26,337 nucleotides of DNA from Klebsiella pneumoniae (GCA_945878745.1 CAMDVY010000004.1:1-26337); one strand, 5' to 3'. Shown: positions 7,677 through 15,218, numbered from the stretch's first letter. A program made the numbers and translations. The notes: a model not told the origin generated them from the letters alone.

Positions 7677-8647
7677 TGGGTCTGAAGAACTGGTTGTCTG
7701 GCTGGGTACCGCCCAGTTATCTCCAGGACAACGGTATTCTTGGGATGAACCGTCGCAATGGCGACTACATCTCGCGCTACAACAGCCGCAGCCGCTATCC
7801 GCTGGTGGATGACAAGCTGCTGACGAAGGAAGTCGTCGAAAAGGCGAAGATCGCCGCGCCGAAACTCATCGACGTCGTGCGCGCCCAGTACGAGATCGAA
7901 CATATCGCCCCACGCGTTGAAAACCTGCAGCAGTTTGTGGTGAAGCCCGCCAACGGGTCCGGTGGCAAAGGCATACTGGTCATCACGGCCCGAGACGGCG
8001 ACCTGTTCGTGAAGAGCAGCGGAGTCCGTATCACGCTAGCCAACATCGAACGCCACATGACCAACATCCTCAGCGGACTGCACTCACTGGGTGGCAAACC
8101 GGATGTGGCCTTCATCGAGACACTCGTCCACACCAGTCAGTATTTCGCCAACTACTCCTACGAAGGCGTTCCGGATATCCGGATCATCGTCTTCAAGGGA
8201 TACCCTGTGATGGGCATGTTGCGGTTGGCGACCCACCAATCCGATGGCAAGGCCAATCTGCATCAAGGTGCCGTCGGCGTAGGTCTTGATGTCGCAACGG
8301 GCAAAGCGACCCTGGCGGTGCAACACAACAAACGTGTCACCCATCACCCGGATACCGGTCGCCTGCTGGAAGAGATCGAAGTTGGCAACTGGAAACAACT
8401 GCTGCATCTGGCCGCCAAGTGTTATGAGGTGACTCGCCTCGGTTATCTAGGCTGCGACATCGTGATTGATGAAACACGAGGACCACTGATACTGGAGCTC
8501 AACGCGCGCCCGGGGCTGGCGGTGCAGATCGCCAATGGCGTCGGCTTGTTACCACGTCTTCGACTGATCGAGACCCTGGATGATTTCCCGGTGTCCGTTG
8601 AAGAACGGGTAGAATTTTCAATGCACCACTTTGCAACCAACCGCTAG
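7676..8647 (+). CDS. RimK-like ATP-grasp ligase (alpha-L-glutamate ligase-like protein)
   Basis: This 323-residue cytosolic protein matches the alpha-L-glutamate ligase-like family: ILGMNRRNGDYISRYN near residues 21-36, YPLVDDKLLTK at 41-51, the ATP-binding loop KPANGSGGKG at 90-99, and the metal-binding end ILELNARPGLAVQIANG. ATP-grasp ligases join a carboxylate to an amine through an acyl-phosphate. RimK adds glutamates to a ribosomal protein, but the acceptor of this family is unknown. ATG at 7676 was preferred over TTG at 7673 because it overlaps the previous stop. It is the third gene of the retropepsin/7TM/ligase cluster, so its product or substrate is probably linked to the envelope. 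Confidence 0.88.
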   Translation: MGLKNWLSGWVPPSYLQDNGILGMNRRNGDYISRYNSRSRYPLVDDKLLTKEVVEKAKIAAPKLIDVVRAQYEIEHIAPRVENLQQFVVKPANGSGGKGILVITARDGDLFVKSSGVRITLANIERHMTNILSGLHSLGGKPDVAFIETLVHTSQYFANYSYEGVPDIRIIVFKGYPVMGMLRLATHQSDGKANLHQGAVGVGLDVATGKATLAVQHNKRVTHHPDTGRLLEEIEVGNWKQLLHLAAKCYEVTRLGYLGCDIVIDETRGPLILELNARPGLAVQIANGVGLLPRLRLIETLDDFPVSVEERVEFSMHHFATNR

Positions 8648-8700
8648 CCCGAGCGTCCCGTTCACTTTGGCCGGCAGCGAATCACTGACTGGAGAAACCG

Positions 8701-9003
8701 ATGATCGTCGTCAACGCCACTTTCGAAACCACTGCCGCGGCGATTGCCGCAATGAAACCCGCTATCCTGGCCATGCAGGCCGCCAGCCGCGCCGAAAAGG
8801 GCTGCGAAGACTATACCTTCAGTGTCGAACTGGAAAATCCGAACGTCATGCGCATTACCGAGCGATGGGAAAGCATGGCCATCCTGCAGGCTCACTTCCA
8901 GACACCGCACATGACAACGTTCAGAGCAGCCATGGCTGCCAACCCCCCAAAAGGGGTCGTCGCGCATTTCTATGAAGCAAAAGAAGTTGCGATGCCATCC
9001 TGA
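8701..9003 (+). CDS. ABM-domain (quinol monooxygenase YgiN-like) protein
   Basis: This 100-residue protein has the dimeric alpha-beta barrel pattern of antibiotic biosynthesis monooxygenase domains: a first strand MIVVNATFET, a helix, then CEDYTFSVELENPNVMRITERWESMAILQAHFQTPHMTTF. Members oxidise quinols, degrade haem or have unknown roles, and the sequence does not decide which. A good ribosome-binding site (GGAG) stands 7 bases before the ATG. It follows the ligase gene by 53 bases and may be co-transcribed. A strong hairpin at 9021-9051 closes the unit. Confidence 0.85.
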   Translation: MIVVNATFETTAAAIAAMKPAILAMQAASRAEKGCEDYTFSVELENPNVMRITERWESMAILQAHFQTPHMTTFRAAMAANPPKGVVAHFYEAKEVAMPS

Positions 9004-9020
9004 GAAAGTCGAAGTAACAA

Positions 9021-9051
9021 GGCAGTAAATACGCACGCCGTATTTGCTGCC
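9021..9051. terminator. Hairpin between convergent genes, probable bidirectional terminator
   Basis: GGCAGTAAATACG (9021-9033) pairs with CGTATTTGCTGCC (9039-9051) over 13 positions with one G-T wobble and a 5-base loop. It sits in the 56-base gap between the convergent ABM and esterase genes. There is no T-run after it, so efficient intrinsic termination is uncertain. Confidence 0.55.
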
Positions 9052-9059
9052 AACGCACT

Positions 9060-10151
9060 TCAGGTTTCGAGAAACCAGCGCATGATCTCGCCATTCATTT
9101 CGGTGGGGTAGGTGTGCGAAAGATCGTCGACTTCTTCATACCGCACACGAGCGCCTGCTGCTTGTAGCGCCTGCGCGGCCATCTGTGCCATACCGACATC
9201 GAACATCCAGTCGAGCACGCCATGTGTCACAAAAACCGGAAGACCACTGATACGGGTCTGACTGGTCATCTCCAGTAACATGGGATGAAACGAGGACGCA
9301 ATCGGCGCCAGGTGAGTAAAGGGCGAGTTCTCGAGCAGACCCGACACATAACTGAACGTGCCGCCATCGGACATGCCGGTCAACAGGAGGCGGTCTTCCT
9401 GCACCGCATATTGCTCTCGCACATAGGCCAGCATGCGCAATAGATTGTCCGTATCGACGTCCGGCCCCATCAACGACCAGGTGCGATCAATCGAGGTTGG
9501 CGAGATGAGAATAACGCCGTGCGTGCGTGCTTCACGCAGCCAGGTCCACAGGAACGCCCGACCATGGCCACTGCCACCATGCATCGCAACGATCACCGGC
9601 ATCGGTGTGTCTGGTGTTGCGTACTCCGGCACATAGAGTGAAAAACCGCCCCGTTCCATGACCCCGTTAGCGGCATGCAGAACGCCCGTATCGAACCCCA
9701 TCAGCCGATCACCATCGAAGCGCGCCAGCAGTTCTCGGTTGTCCCGGTGTTCCTCGCTGAGAAAAAACGCACTCACCGGTGGCAGCATGTCAGCCAATGG
9801 ATAGAGCGTCTCCAGGGCTCGGCTCTGGTATCGCAACGCGCCATACGCTGCGAGAATCGGATTGCTGTGTGCAGGAGCATCGGCAAACCCGTCCAACCCC
9901 TTCAAAACATTGTTGGACGTTTCAGCCAGTGCAACCGAAAAATTGCGTAAGTGATCCGGTATCTGCAGTGTCTTGAAGTGGGTGAACGCCTGATTCAGCG
10001 GCTCCCGGAAGGGTGCAACCGCCGCCACGATGTCGTTCAGATCCGGTGGATGCAGATGGCGGCCAGCCCGCGCCAGAACATCGAGCCCCGTCATCAAGGG
10101 TGACAACAAACCGACAACACCTTCAAACAGGCGCTCTTGTTCTGCGTCCAT
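9060..10151 (-). CDS. Alpha/beta hydrolase, PHB-depolymerase/esterase-like
   Basis: This 363-residue protein has an alpha-helical N-terminal region (about 1-180, no signal peptide) and a C-terminal esterase domain. The oxyanion loop is HGGSGHG near residue 191. The nucleophile is in GMSDGG with Ser at 261, an acid is in HGVLDWMFD (Asp 314 or 318), and the histidine is in LSHTYP at 346. It would hydrolyse an ester of unknown nature in the cytosol; the catalytic domain resembles PHB depolymerases and phospholipase/carboxylesterases. ATG at 10151 was chosen because GAGG stands about 9 bases upstream. The frame extends 11 residues further without support. It is divergent from the MoxR gene. Confidence 0.8.
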   Translation of the reverse strand: MDAEQERLFEGVVGLLSPLMTGLDVLARAGRHLHPPDLNDIVAAVAPFREPLNQAFTHFKTLQIPDHLRNFSVALAETSNNVLKGLDGFADAPAHSNPILAAYGALRYQSRALETLYPLADMLPPVSAFFLSEEHRDNRELLARFDGDRLMGFDTGVLHAANGVMERGGFSLYVPEYATPDTPMPVIVAMHGGSGHGRAFLWTWLREARTHGVILISPTSIDRTWSLMGPDVDTDNLLRMLAYVREQYAVQEDRLLLTGMSDGGTFSYVSGLLENSPFTHLAPIASSFHPMLLEMTSQTRISGLPVFVTHGVLDWMFDVGMAQMAAQALQAAGARVRYEEVDDLSHTYPTEMNGEIMRWFLET

Positions 10152-10178
10152 CGGAGTTTCCTCGGAAGTTTCCGGTGG

Positions 10179-10206
10179 GAGCATACACGCCCGCTTTGGT
10201 ATGCTC
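10179..10206. promoter_or_regulatory. Perfect 8-bp inverted repeat in a divergent gene gap
   Basis: GAGCATAC (10179-10186) and GTATGCTC (10199-10206) are perfect inverted copies separated by 12 bases, so their centres are two helical turns apart (20 bases). Each arm contains a -10-like TATGCT pointing outward. The site lies between the esterase and MoxR starts and could be a dimer operator controlling both. Confidence 0.4.
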
Positions 10207-10232
10207 GAACCCTTTGCTCAAAGGTCGGGAAA

Positions 10233-11051
10233 ATGTCATCGATGAAATTGCTGCCGGAACCCTATTATTTGCCTGTCGGCGATGAAATCGAAGTTTTCGA
10301 GGCGGCCTTCAATGCTCGCCTGCCGGTGCTGATGAAAGGGCCAACCGGATGTGGCAAGACCCGATTCGTCGAGCATATGGCCTGGCGCCTGCAACGATCC
10401 GGCAAGCTGGCGGCGAATCCTGCGCTGCTGACCATTTCCTGTCACGAAGATCTCACCGCCACTGACCTGGTCGGCCGCTATCTGCTGAAGGGCGATGAAA
10501 CGGTCTGGCAGGATGGGCCGCTCACCCGATCAGTCCGTAGTGGCGCAATCTGTTATCTCGATGAAGTGGTCGAAGCGCGCAAAGACACGACGGTCCTGAT
10601 CCACTCGTTGTCTGACCACCGGCGCCTGCTGCCCATCGACAAGACCGGCGAACTGGTCACGGCGCATCCGGACTTCCTGCTCGTCATGTCATACAACCCG
10701 GGCTACCAGTCAGTACTCAAGGATCTGAAACCCAGTACCCGGCAGCGATTTGTCAGCATCGAATTCGACTATCCGGCGTTTGCCCAGGAAGCCGAGATCA
10801 TCGCCCATGAAAGCACCATCGAACCAGAGATGGCCGGGCGACTGGCCACCATCGCCGAGCGGGTGCGCAATCTGCGGGACCATGGCTTCGAAGAAGGTGT
10901 CAGCACTCGCTTGTTGATCTACACCGGCCAACTGATCAGCCAGGGCATCACCCCACGACGCGCAGGAGAACTCGCCATCACCACCGCCATCAGCGATGAC
11001 CGAATCGTGCAGGACGCGGTACGCGACATCATCGACGTCCTACTCCCGTGA
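10233..11051 (+). CDS. MoxR-class AAA+ ATPase (CbbQ/NirQ/NorQ type)
   Basis: This 272-residue protein has Walker A GPTGCGKT at residues 36-43, Walker B ICYLDEV at 106-112, and the family's CHEDLTATDLVGRYL between them, all typical of CbbQ/NorQ. These AAA+ proteins work as hexamers with a VWA partner to activate or assemble metalloenzymes, such as Rubisco (CbbQO) or nitric oxide reductase (NorQD). ATG at 10233 was chosen because a purine-rich AAGGTCGGG lies just upstream and family proteins start at this distance from Walker A. It overlaps the VWA gene by 4 bases (GTGA), so the two are translated together. No Rubisco or NOR genes are in the window. Confidence 0.9.
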   Translation: MSSMKLLPEPYYLPVGDEIEVFEAAFNARLPVLMKGPTGCGKTRFVEHMAWRLQRSGKLAANPALLTISCHEDLTATDLVGRYLLKGDETVWQDGPLTRSVRSGAICYLDEVVEARKDTTVLIHSLSDHRRLLPIDKTGELVTAHPDFLLVMSYNPGYQSVLKDLKPSTRQRFVSIEFDYPAFAQEAEIIAHESTIEPEMAGRLATIAERVRNLRDHGFEEGVSTRLLIYTGQLISQGITPRRAGELAITTAISDDRIVQDAVRDIIDVLLP

Positions 11052-12985
11052 TCGAACTGGCAGACGTTGAAGGTCCGCTCGCCCTGTTTGCGGAGGGACT
11101 CGCCGGACGTTACTTGCACTTGAAGACACTGACCGAACGCAACACCAATCCCATCGATGCACGTCTGACCAGCCAGAGCATGGATTCGCTGTACCTGCCG
11201 GACAGCCTGCCGAACGGCGATCGCACCGACTATCTGGTACTTGTCCTCAAGCAGATCGGGTATCGAGAGTGCGGCACGTTTGACTTCAACTACGCGCAAT
11301 TCTGCCAACGCGCCGGGTTCCCGCAACCGGAAGTCAAACCGCACACTCAGCCTGACCGGGACAGTGACTTCACGAAACTGTTTGCCCGATTCGAAGACCC
11401 TGCCATCGCACGTCGTCTGTTTCTCCTGCTGGAAGAGTTTCGAATCAACGCCTACGTAACCGGCGCATACCCTGGCGCTGCCCGGTATCTGCAACACCAC
11501 CACAACAACCTGCGTGTCGAGTTTCTCGCTCATCGCACGCGCTTTGATCTCCTGCAGCACCGTGTCTGGGGAAACCTGCACGCGTTACCCGATCTCGAGA
11601 ATTCACTGGTTTCACTGTCCGACCGACAAAGCAGCGTTTACACGACCGCTGATTTGACCTGTCAGCTCTATCCGTTCTTCCATCACGAGCGCGATCTGCT
11701 GCTTGAAGAATTGAACGCCGAGGTGTCAGGTACCGAGTGGATGCAACGGGAAGCACGGCTGGAAGACTGGAAAGAGGATCAGGAGGACTTGTCCCGCCAG
11801 ATGCTCGCGGTGGAGATGTTGCAGGCGGAAGATGCGTTGCTGCGGGAAGGTGCTGACCTCGCCGGCGACACACGCGACACCAGCCAGACACTGAACAGCC
11901 TGAAGAACGAACGCGACTCACTCTCACGGCGCATCGAGATGGAACGCGCAGCTCTGCGCCATGCGGTCGGTTCACCACGCGGACAAGCGCGCAGTTTCCG
12001 CTACGACGAATGGAACTACCTGGAAGGTCGTTATATCAGGCGCTGGTGTCGCCTGTACGAAGAACGCATTCTTCCGGAACCGGGGGCAGACGTTGACGAT
12101 CTGCGCCGGGTGATACGCGAATGGCGCTCGACAGTCAGATCCCGCCTGGCACAGTTAAGACCACTCGGCCTGCAACGCGTCTCGAGAGTCGCAGACGGCG
12201 ACGAGCTTGATCTGAATGCAGTGCTCGAAGCACGCCAGGATATTCGCGCCGGCATTTCCCCGGACGATCGCACGTACAGCCGACGTGAACGTGTGCAGCG
12301 TGATATCTGCGCAGCATTTCTGGTTGATCTCTCGGCTTCGACTGACGATCCCATCGAACCGCCATCACCGATGCCCTACGCAGACGATGATGAAATCCCC
12401 AACCTGCGCGATCCTTACTATGAGCCGCTGGAGCAAGCACAGGCAGAAGAGCCCAGGAAGATCATTCACGTCCAGCGTGAAGCGATGCTGGTGATGGCCT
12501 CGGCACTGGATGTGCTCGGCGACAGTTTTGGAATCTACGGTTTCTCGGGCTACGGGCACGACTGCGTGGAGTTCTTTGTTGCCAAGGAACCGGATGAACC
12601 ACTCAACGGCCGCACACTTGGCGCCATCGCCGCCATGCAGCCCAAACGAAGCACCCGGATGGGACCGGCGATTCGCCACAGCGTTGCCAAGCTGATGGCT
12701 GCTGGCCAGTCGTTGAAACTCCTGATCGTGCTATCCGACGGATTTCCCCAGGACTGCGACTACGGACCAAAGAGGGGCGAACACGAATACGGTGTCGAAG
12801 ACACGGCCAAGGCGTTGTCAGAAGCAGCAGCCAAGGGCGTCGAGACATTCTGCATTACCGTAGATCGCTCAGGTCACGACTATCTGAAGCGGATGTGTCC
12901 GGACACCCGTTACCTCGTCATCGACGACATTGAAGATTTGCCGGATGCGCTGACCAAGGTCTACGCGACGCTGACTTTCAAATAG
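11048..12985 (+). CDS. NorD/CbbO-type VWA-domain protein
   Basis: This 645-residue protein is the partner of the upstream ATPase. The N-terminal half is helical, including a charged stretch around residues 225-300. It is followed by the FRYDEWNYLEGRYIRRWC segment typical of NorD/CbbO. The C-terminal VWA domain has a complete metal site: DLSAS starting at Asp 427, Thr 536 in STRMGPAIRH and Asp 564 in LSDGFPQD. A roughly 40-residue Pro/Asp/Glu-rich insert follows DLSAS; I recall similar inserts in one NorD subtype. The VWA domain is thought to present the client enzyme to the ATPase ring. The start is GTG at 11048, overlapping the ATPase stop. The client is unknown. Confidence 0.9.
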   Translation: MIELADVEGPLALFAEGLAGRYLHLKTLTERNTNPIDARLTSQSMDSLYLPDSLPNGDRTDYLVLVLKQIGYRECGTFDFNYAQFCQRAGFPQPEVKPHTQPDRDSDFTKLFARFEDPAIARRLFLLLEEFRINAYVTGAYPGAARYLQHHHNNLRVEFLAHRTRFDLLQHRVWGNLHALPDLENSLVSLSDRQSSVYTTADLTCQLYPFFHHERDLLLEELNAEVSGTEWMQREARLEDWKEDQEDLSRQMLAVEMLQAEDALLREGADLAGDTRDTSQTLNSLKNERDSLSRRIEMERAALRHAVGSPRGQARSFRYDEWNYLEGRYIRRWCRLYEERILPEPGADVDDLRRVIREWRSTVRSRLAQLRPLGLQRVSRVADGDELDLNAVLEARQDIRAGISPDDRTYSRRERVQRDICAAFLVDLSASTDDPIEPPSPMPYADDDEIPNLRDPYYEPLEQAQAEEPRKIIHVQREAMLVMASALDVLGDSFGIYGFSGYGHDCVEFFVAKEPDEPLNGRTLGAIAAMQPKRSTRMGPAIRHSVAKLMAAGQSLKLLIVLSDGFPQDCDYGPKRGEHEYGVEDTAKALSEAAAKGVETFCITVDRSGHDYLKRMCPDTRYLVIDDIEDLPDALTKVYATLTFK

Positions 12986-13043
12986 CGTTCCATAAGGTAT
13001 TCAGGTTTGTCCCCGGCCAGCAGCTCTTCGATCTCCACATCCC

Positions 13044-13703
13044 CTATCGACTCTTGACCCCGATTCCCGGAAACACAGCAACCATAAAAACTACCATGGC
13101 CAATACCAGCACTGCTGGAAAAACGTGATGAGTAAAGATGTGGACGGGGTCGTACATACACGAGATTTGCATCAGCGCTGCTGGAATGATCACTGTCGCA
13201 CCGGCCAGACTCGCTGCAGTACGCACGGGCTGAAGAACAAAGCGGCGGCGAATGAGGAAGAGTGCAACCAACAGCGGTGGTATCGACAGGATCAACGCTT
13301 CTCTTACACAGCTTTCGCGTTTGCCCAGCATGCTGGCTTCAATCGCTGGATATCCGCCTAATCCGATCAGAAAACTGCCAAGCCAGACCAACAGCAAAAA
13401 CAAGCCCGCAAACTGGACTAATCGCACCGGCAGCCCTGGTATGGCCAGTCGAAATCCCGCCAGCGCAAACAGAAGGCTGGCGCCAAATCCGGCAACGAAC
13501 TCGACGGCAAATCGTGGATGCGCGAGCATTTGATCCGTCCAGCCTGGGCGGAGCGGGCCAAACACGAGCAGGCATGAAGTAACGTAGACAATCGTTAGTA
13601 AATACCAAGAAATCGTTATCCAGCCTGCAGGCAGGATCGAACCCGGAAGCGGACGATCCCGCGTCAAGCGGTCGATCAATTCGTCGGTGTCTCGCCTGTT
13701 CAT
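13044..13703 (-). CDS. NrsF-type (DUF1109) membrane anti-sigma factor
   Basis: This 219-residue protein begins with a short cytosolic segment (MNRRDTDELIDRLTRD) and continues with six hydrophobic helices. Conserved features include PGW-like turns, a helix end with GFRLAIPGL, and SISCMYDPVHI-like residues (here QISCMYDPVHIFTHHVFPAVL). This is the pattern of the DUF1109/NrsF anti-sigma family. Such proteins hold the cognate ECF sigma factor at the membrane and release it on stress; in Caulobacter two membrane cysteines are involved. The start overlaps the sigma factor stop by 4 bases (13700-13703), giving translational coupling, which supports the pairing. Confidence 0.85.
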   Translation of the reverse strand: MNRRDTDELIDRLTRDRPLPGSILPAGWITISWYLLTIVYVTSCLLVFGPLRPGWTDQMLAHPRFAVEFVAGFGASLLFALAGFRLAIPGLPVRLVQFAGLFLLLVWLGSFLIGLGGYPAIEASMLGKRESCVREALILSIPPLLVALFLIRRRFVLQPVRTAASLAGATVIIPAALMQISCMYDPVHIFTHHVFPAVLVLAMVVFMVAVFPGIGVKSR

Positions 13704-14242
13704 GCAATATCTGCCTGGAGCATTTTCCGGACCATTCTCAAGGCGCGAAACACACGGACACGCAGCGTTGCTTCGCTGATCCCGAGTTGTTCAGCCGACT
13801 CCGAGATACTCATACCTTCCAGTTTGGTGAGTATAAAGGCCTGCCGATAAGGAGGTCGCAATCGAGAGAGCAACTGACCTTCGTAGATGGATGTATCCAT
13901 GTCCTCATTCTCGTCGATCAGTTCGTCCCTGAGACTATCCTGCGTTCTTTCATTCCGAAGCCGTTTACGTAAGCTGTCGATACACCGGTTGTGCACAATA
14001 GCGAAAAACCAGGCTCGAAAGGGTTGATCCGGGCGATAGGTATGACGGGCCCGATGCAAGGCGATGAGGCTTTCCTGCACTACATCTTCCAGCTGCTCGA
14101 ACTGTCCAAAACGTGACAACAGAAAGGCTCTGGTGACCGAAGCCAGCTCGATGAGAAGCAATCGATAGACTGCTTCATCACCGGACTGGGTCTGAATCAC
14201 CATTGCCCGCCAGCGTATTTCGTCGTTGTTGTAATCCGCCAA
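13700..14242 (-). CDS. ECF-family RNA polymerase sigma factor
   Basis: The protein has a region 2 segment (LEDVVQESLIALHRARHTYRPDQPFRAWFFAIVHNRCIDSLR) and a region 4 helix-turn-helix (SISESAEQLGISEATLRVRVFRALRMVRKML). It lacks regions 1.1 and 3, as ECF factors do. The start is uncertain. ATG at 14203 is possible, but NDEIRWRAMVIQTQSGDEAVYR resembles the usual ECF N-terminus, so translation should begin earlier. TTG at 14242 has a GGTGG 8 bases upstream and gives 180 residues. The frame stays open to TTG at 14347, inside the spondin gene. The gene is followed by its NrsF-type anti-sigma factor with a 4-base overlap. Confidence 0.85.
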   Translation of the reverse strand: MADYNNDEIRWRAMVIQTQSGDEAVYRLLLIELASVTRAFLLSRFGQFEQLEDVVQESLIALHRARHTYRPDQPFRAWFFAIVHNRCIDSLRKRLRNERTQDSLRDELIDENEDMDTSIYEGQLLSRLRPPYRQAFILTKLEGMSISESAEQLGISEATLRVRVFRALRMVRKMLQADIA

Positions 14243-14327
14243 AATACTTACCACCCACCCCCATTGATCGATGTCTTCACACTGTTTCTCGATCAATTCG
14301 AGGAGGCGCAAGGACCCGGTTTCAGAT

Positions 14328-15014
14328 CTATCTGATTCGTTCGACAATGATCTCAGCGACAGGGTTCCGCCAGTCGTAGGTTAAAGGCGAAAGAATGTCG
14401 CCAGCGACGTTAGGTGCCAGTTCATGGAATCCGTTACCAATGTGCACATAACCTTCATCACCCACGTTGGTGCCGGGGGAGTTACCCACGCCCTGACAGC
14501 GTGGACCAGGGATATTGCGGCAGTTCTGGTCATTGGCTTCAGTACCTGAGTCATAGGCAGGGGCAAACACTACTCGCTGGTTTCTAGCCTGCAGACGCAC
14601 ACTTCGAACCGCCATAAACGTGTCGTTGGTCGGGATCAGCATGGCCGCAACGCTGAGGTGAGTTTGAAATCGGGTCGGGGACACCACGATCGAGGCACTT
14701 GCCCCGGGTGCCAGCAGGCCACCGATAGTCTGCGGAGTCGCTGCACCATTCGCCAAACCGGAGAGTTCGGTGGAGAGAGCCCCGGTGTCACCATCCTCGG
14801 CGAGGATTGAAAGACCGTTGGACGCAGGCCGACCGAGCCTAAATAGCGCTACACCTTCGCGATGAGTCACGACGAGTTGAGGCGTGAACGTTTGAGCCTT
14901 GGTGATGTTGGTGATGGTGACTCGGTATTGCGTTCCCGGCGCAGCCAGCAGGCTCGAAGTCACCAGGATCAGGCCCGCAGTTGCGATTGCCCGTAGTGAT
15001 AGAAGCTTAAACAT
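14328..15014 (-). CDS. Secreted Spondin_N-domain protein
   Basis: This 228-residue protein has a signal peptide (FKLLSLRAIATAGLILVTSSLLA, cleavage likely after residue 24 or 25). The mature region begins with YRVTITNITKAQTFTPQLVVTH and contains LFRLGRPASNGLSILAEDGDT. Both are typical of bacterial proteins with a spondin N-terminal domain, a beta-sandwich that in animals occurs in extracellular matrix proteins. The role in bacteria is not established. It is probably periplasmic or surface-exposed. Two cysteines lie in NCRNIPGPRCQG and may form a disulfide. It is the first gene before the ECF sigma and NrsF genes, with an ECF-like promoter at 15045-15072 and a GGAAAG ribosome-binding site about 8 bases before ATG. 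Confidence 0.85.
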   Translation of the reverse strand: MFKLLSLRAIATAGLILVTSSLLAAPGTQYRVTITNITKAQTFTPQLVVTHREGVALFRLGRPASNGLSILAEDGDTGALSTELSGLANGAATPQTIGGLLAPGASASIVVSPTRFQTHLSVAAMLIPTNDTFMAVRSVRLQARNQRVVFAPAYDSGTEANDQNCRNIPGPRCQGVGNSPGTNVGDEGYVHIGNGFHELAPNVAGDILSPLTYDWRNPVAEIIVERIR

Positions 15015-15044
15015 GATCGTCTTTCCGTTGGTTCAGGGATCACG

Positions 15045-15072
15045 GATACGACGGTTAGCTACTTCCTGTTAC
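15045..15072 (-). promoter_or_regulatory. Candidate ECF sigma promoter of the spondin-sigma-NrsF operon
   Basis: On the minus strand GTAACA (15072-15067) and CGTATC (15050-15045) are separated by exactly 16 bases, 30 bases before the spondin ATG. ECF promoters commonly have a GGTAAC/GTAAC -35 and a CGT-type -10. The SigF partner of Caulobacter NrsF is reported to use GTAACC-N16-CGAA, which is close. Self-regulation by the downstream sigma factor is inferred. Confidence 0.55.
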
Positions 15073-15118
15073 CGGCTCGCGCAAATAAATTCTGCCCCAT
15101 GACCGGGACAGCCTCGGC

Positions 15119-15185
15119 GTAGGAGCGATCTCCTGATCGCGATTGTCGGGAACATCAAAGATCGCGATCAGGAGATCGCTCCTAC
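15119..15185. repeat. REP inverted pair (REPIN-like), perfect 25-bp arms
   Basis: Two 25-base arms (15119-15143 and 15161-15185) are perfect inverted copies around a 17-base centre. Each arm starts with GTAGGAGCG and contains its own hairpin GCGATC-TCCT-GATCGC. This matches REPIN architecture, and the GTAG head is that of REPs mobilised by RAYT-type tyrosine transposases. It lies between the spondin operon promoter and the amidohydrolase stop. A diverged copy is at 1710-1771. Confidence 0.8.
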
Positions 15186-15218
15186 AGGAAGGTCACACGC
15201 ACCATTGCGGATGCCGTT

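Noticed and set aside
10919..11581. A 220-codon open frame on the minus strand across the MoxR/VWA junction
   Set aside because: It is antisense to two clearly coding genes and shows no family motif.
12320..12475. The Pro/Asp/Glu-rich insert after DLSAS in the VWA protein as a novel domain
   Set aside because: I recall similar acidic inserts at this place in one group of NorD-like proteins, so it is probably a subtype feature.
11048..12985. Naming the ATPase/VWA pair cbbQ/cbbO or norQ/norD
   Set aside because: Neither Rubisco nor nitric oxide reductase genes are present in the window, and the two subfamilies cannot be separated by eye, so no gene symbol was given.
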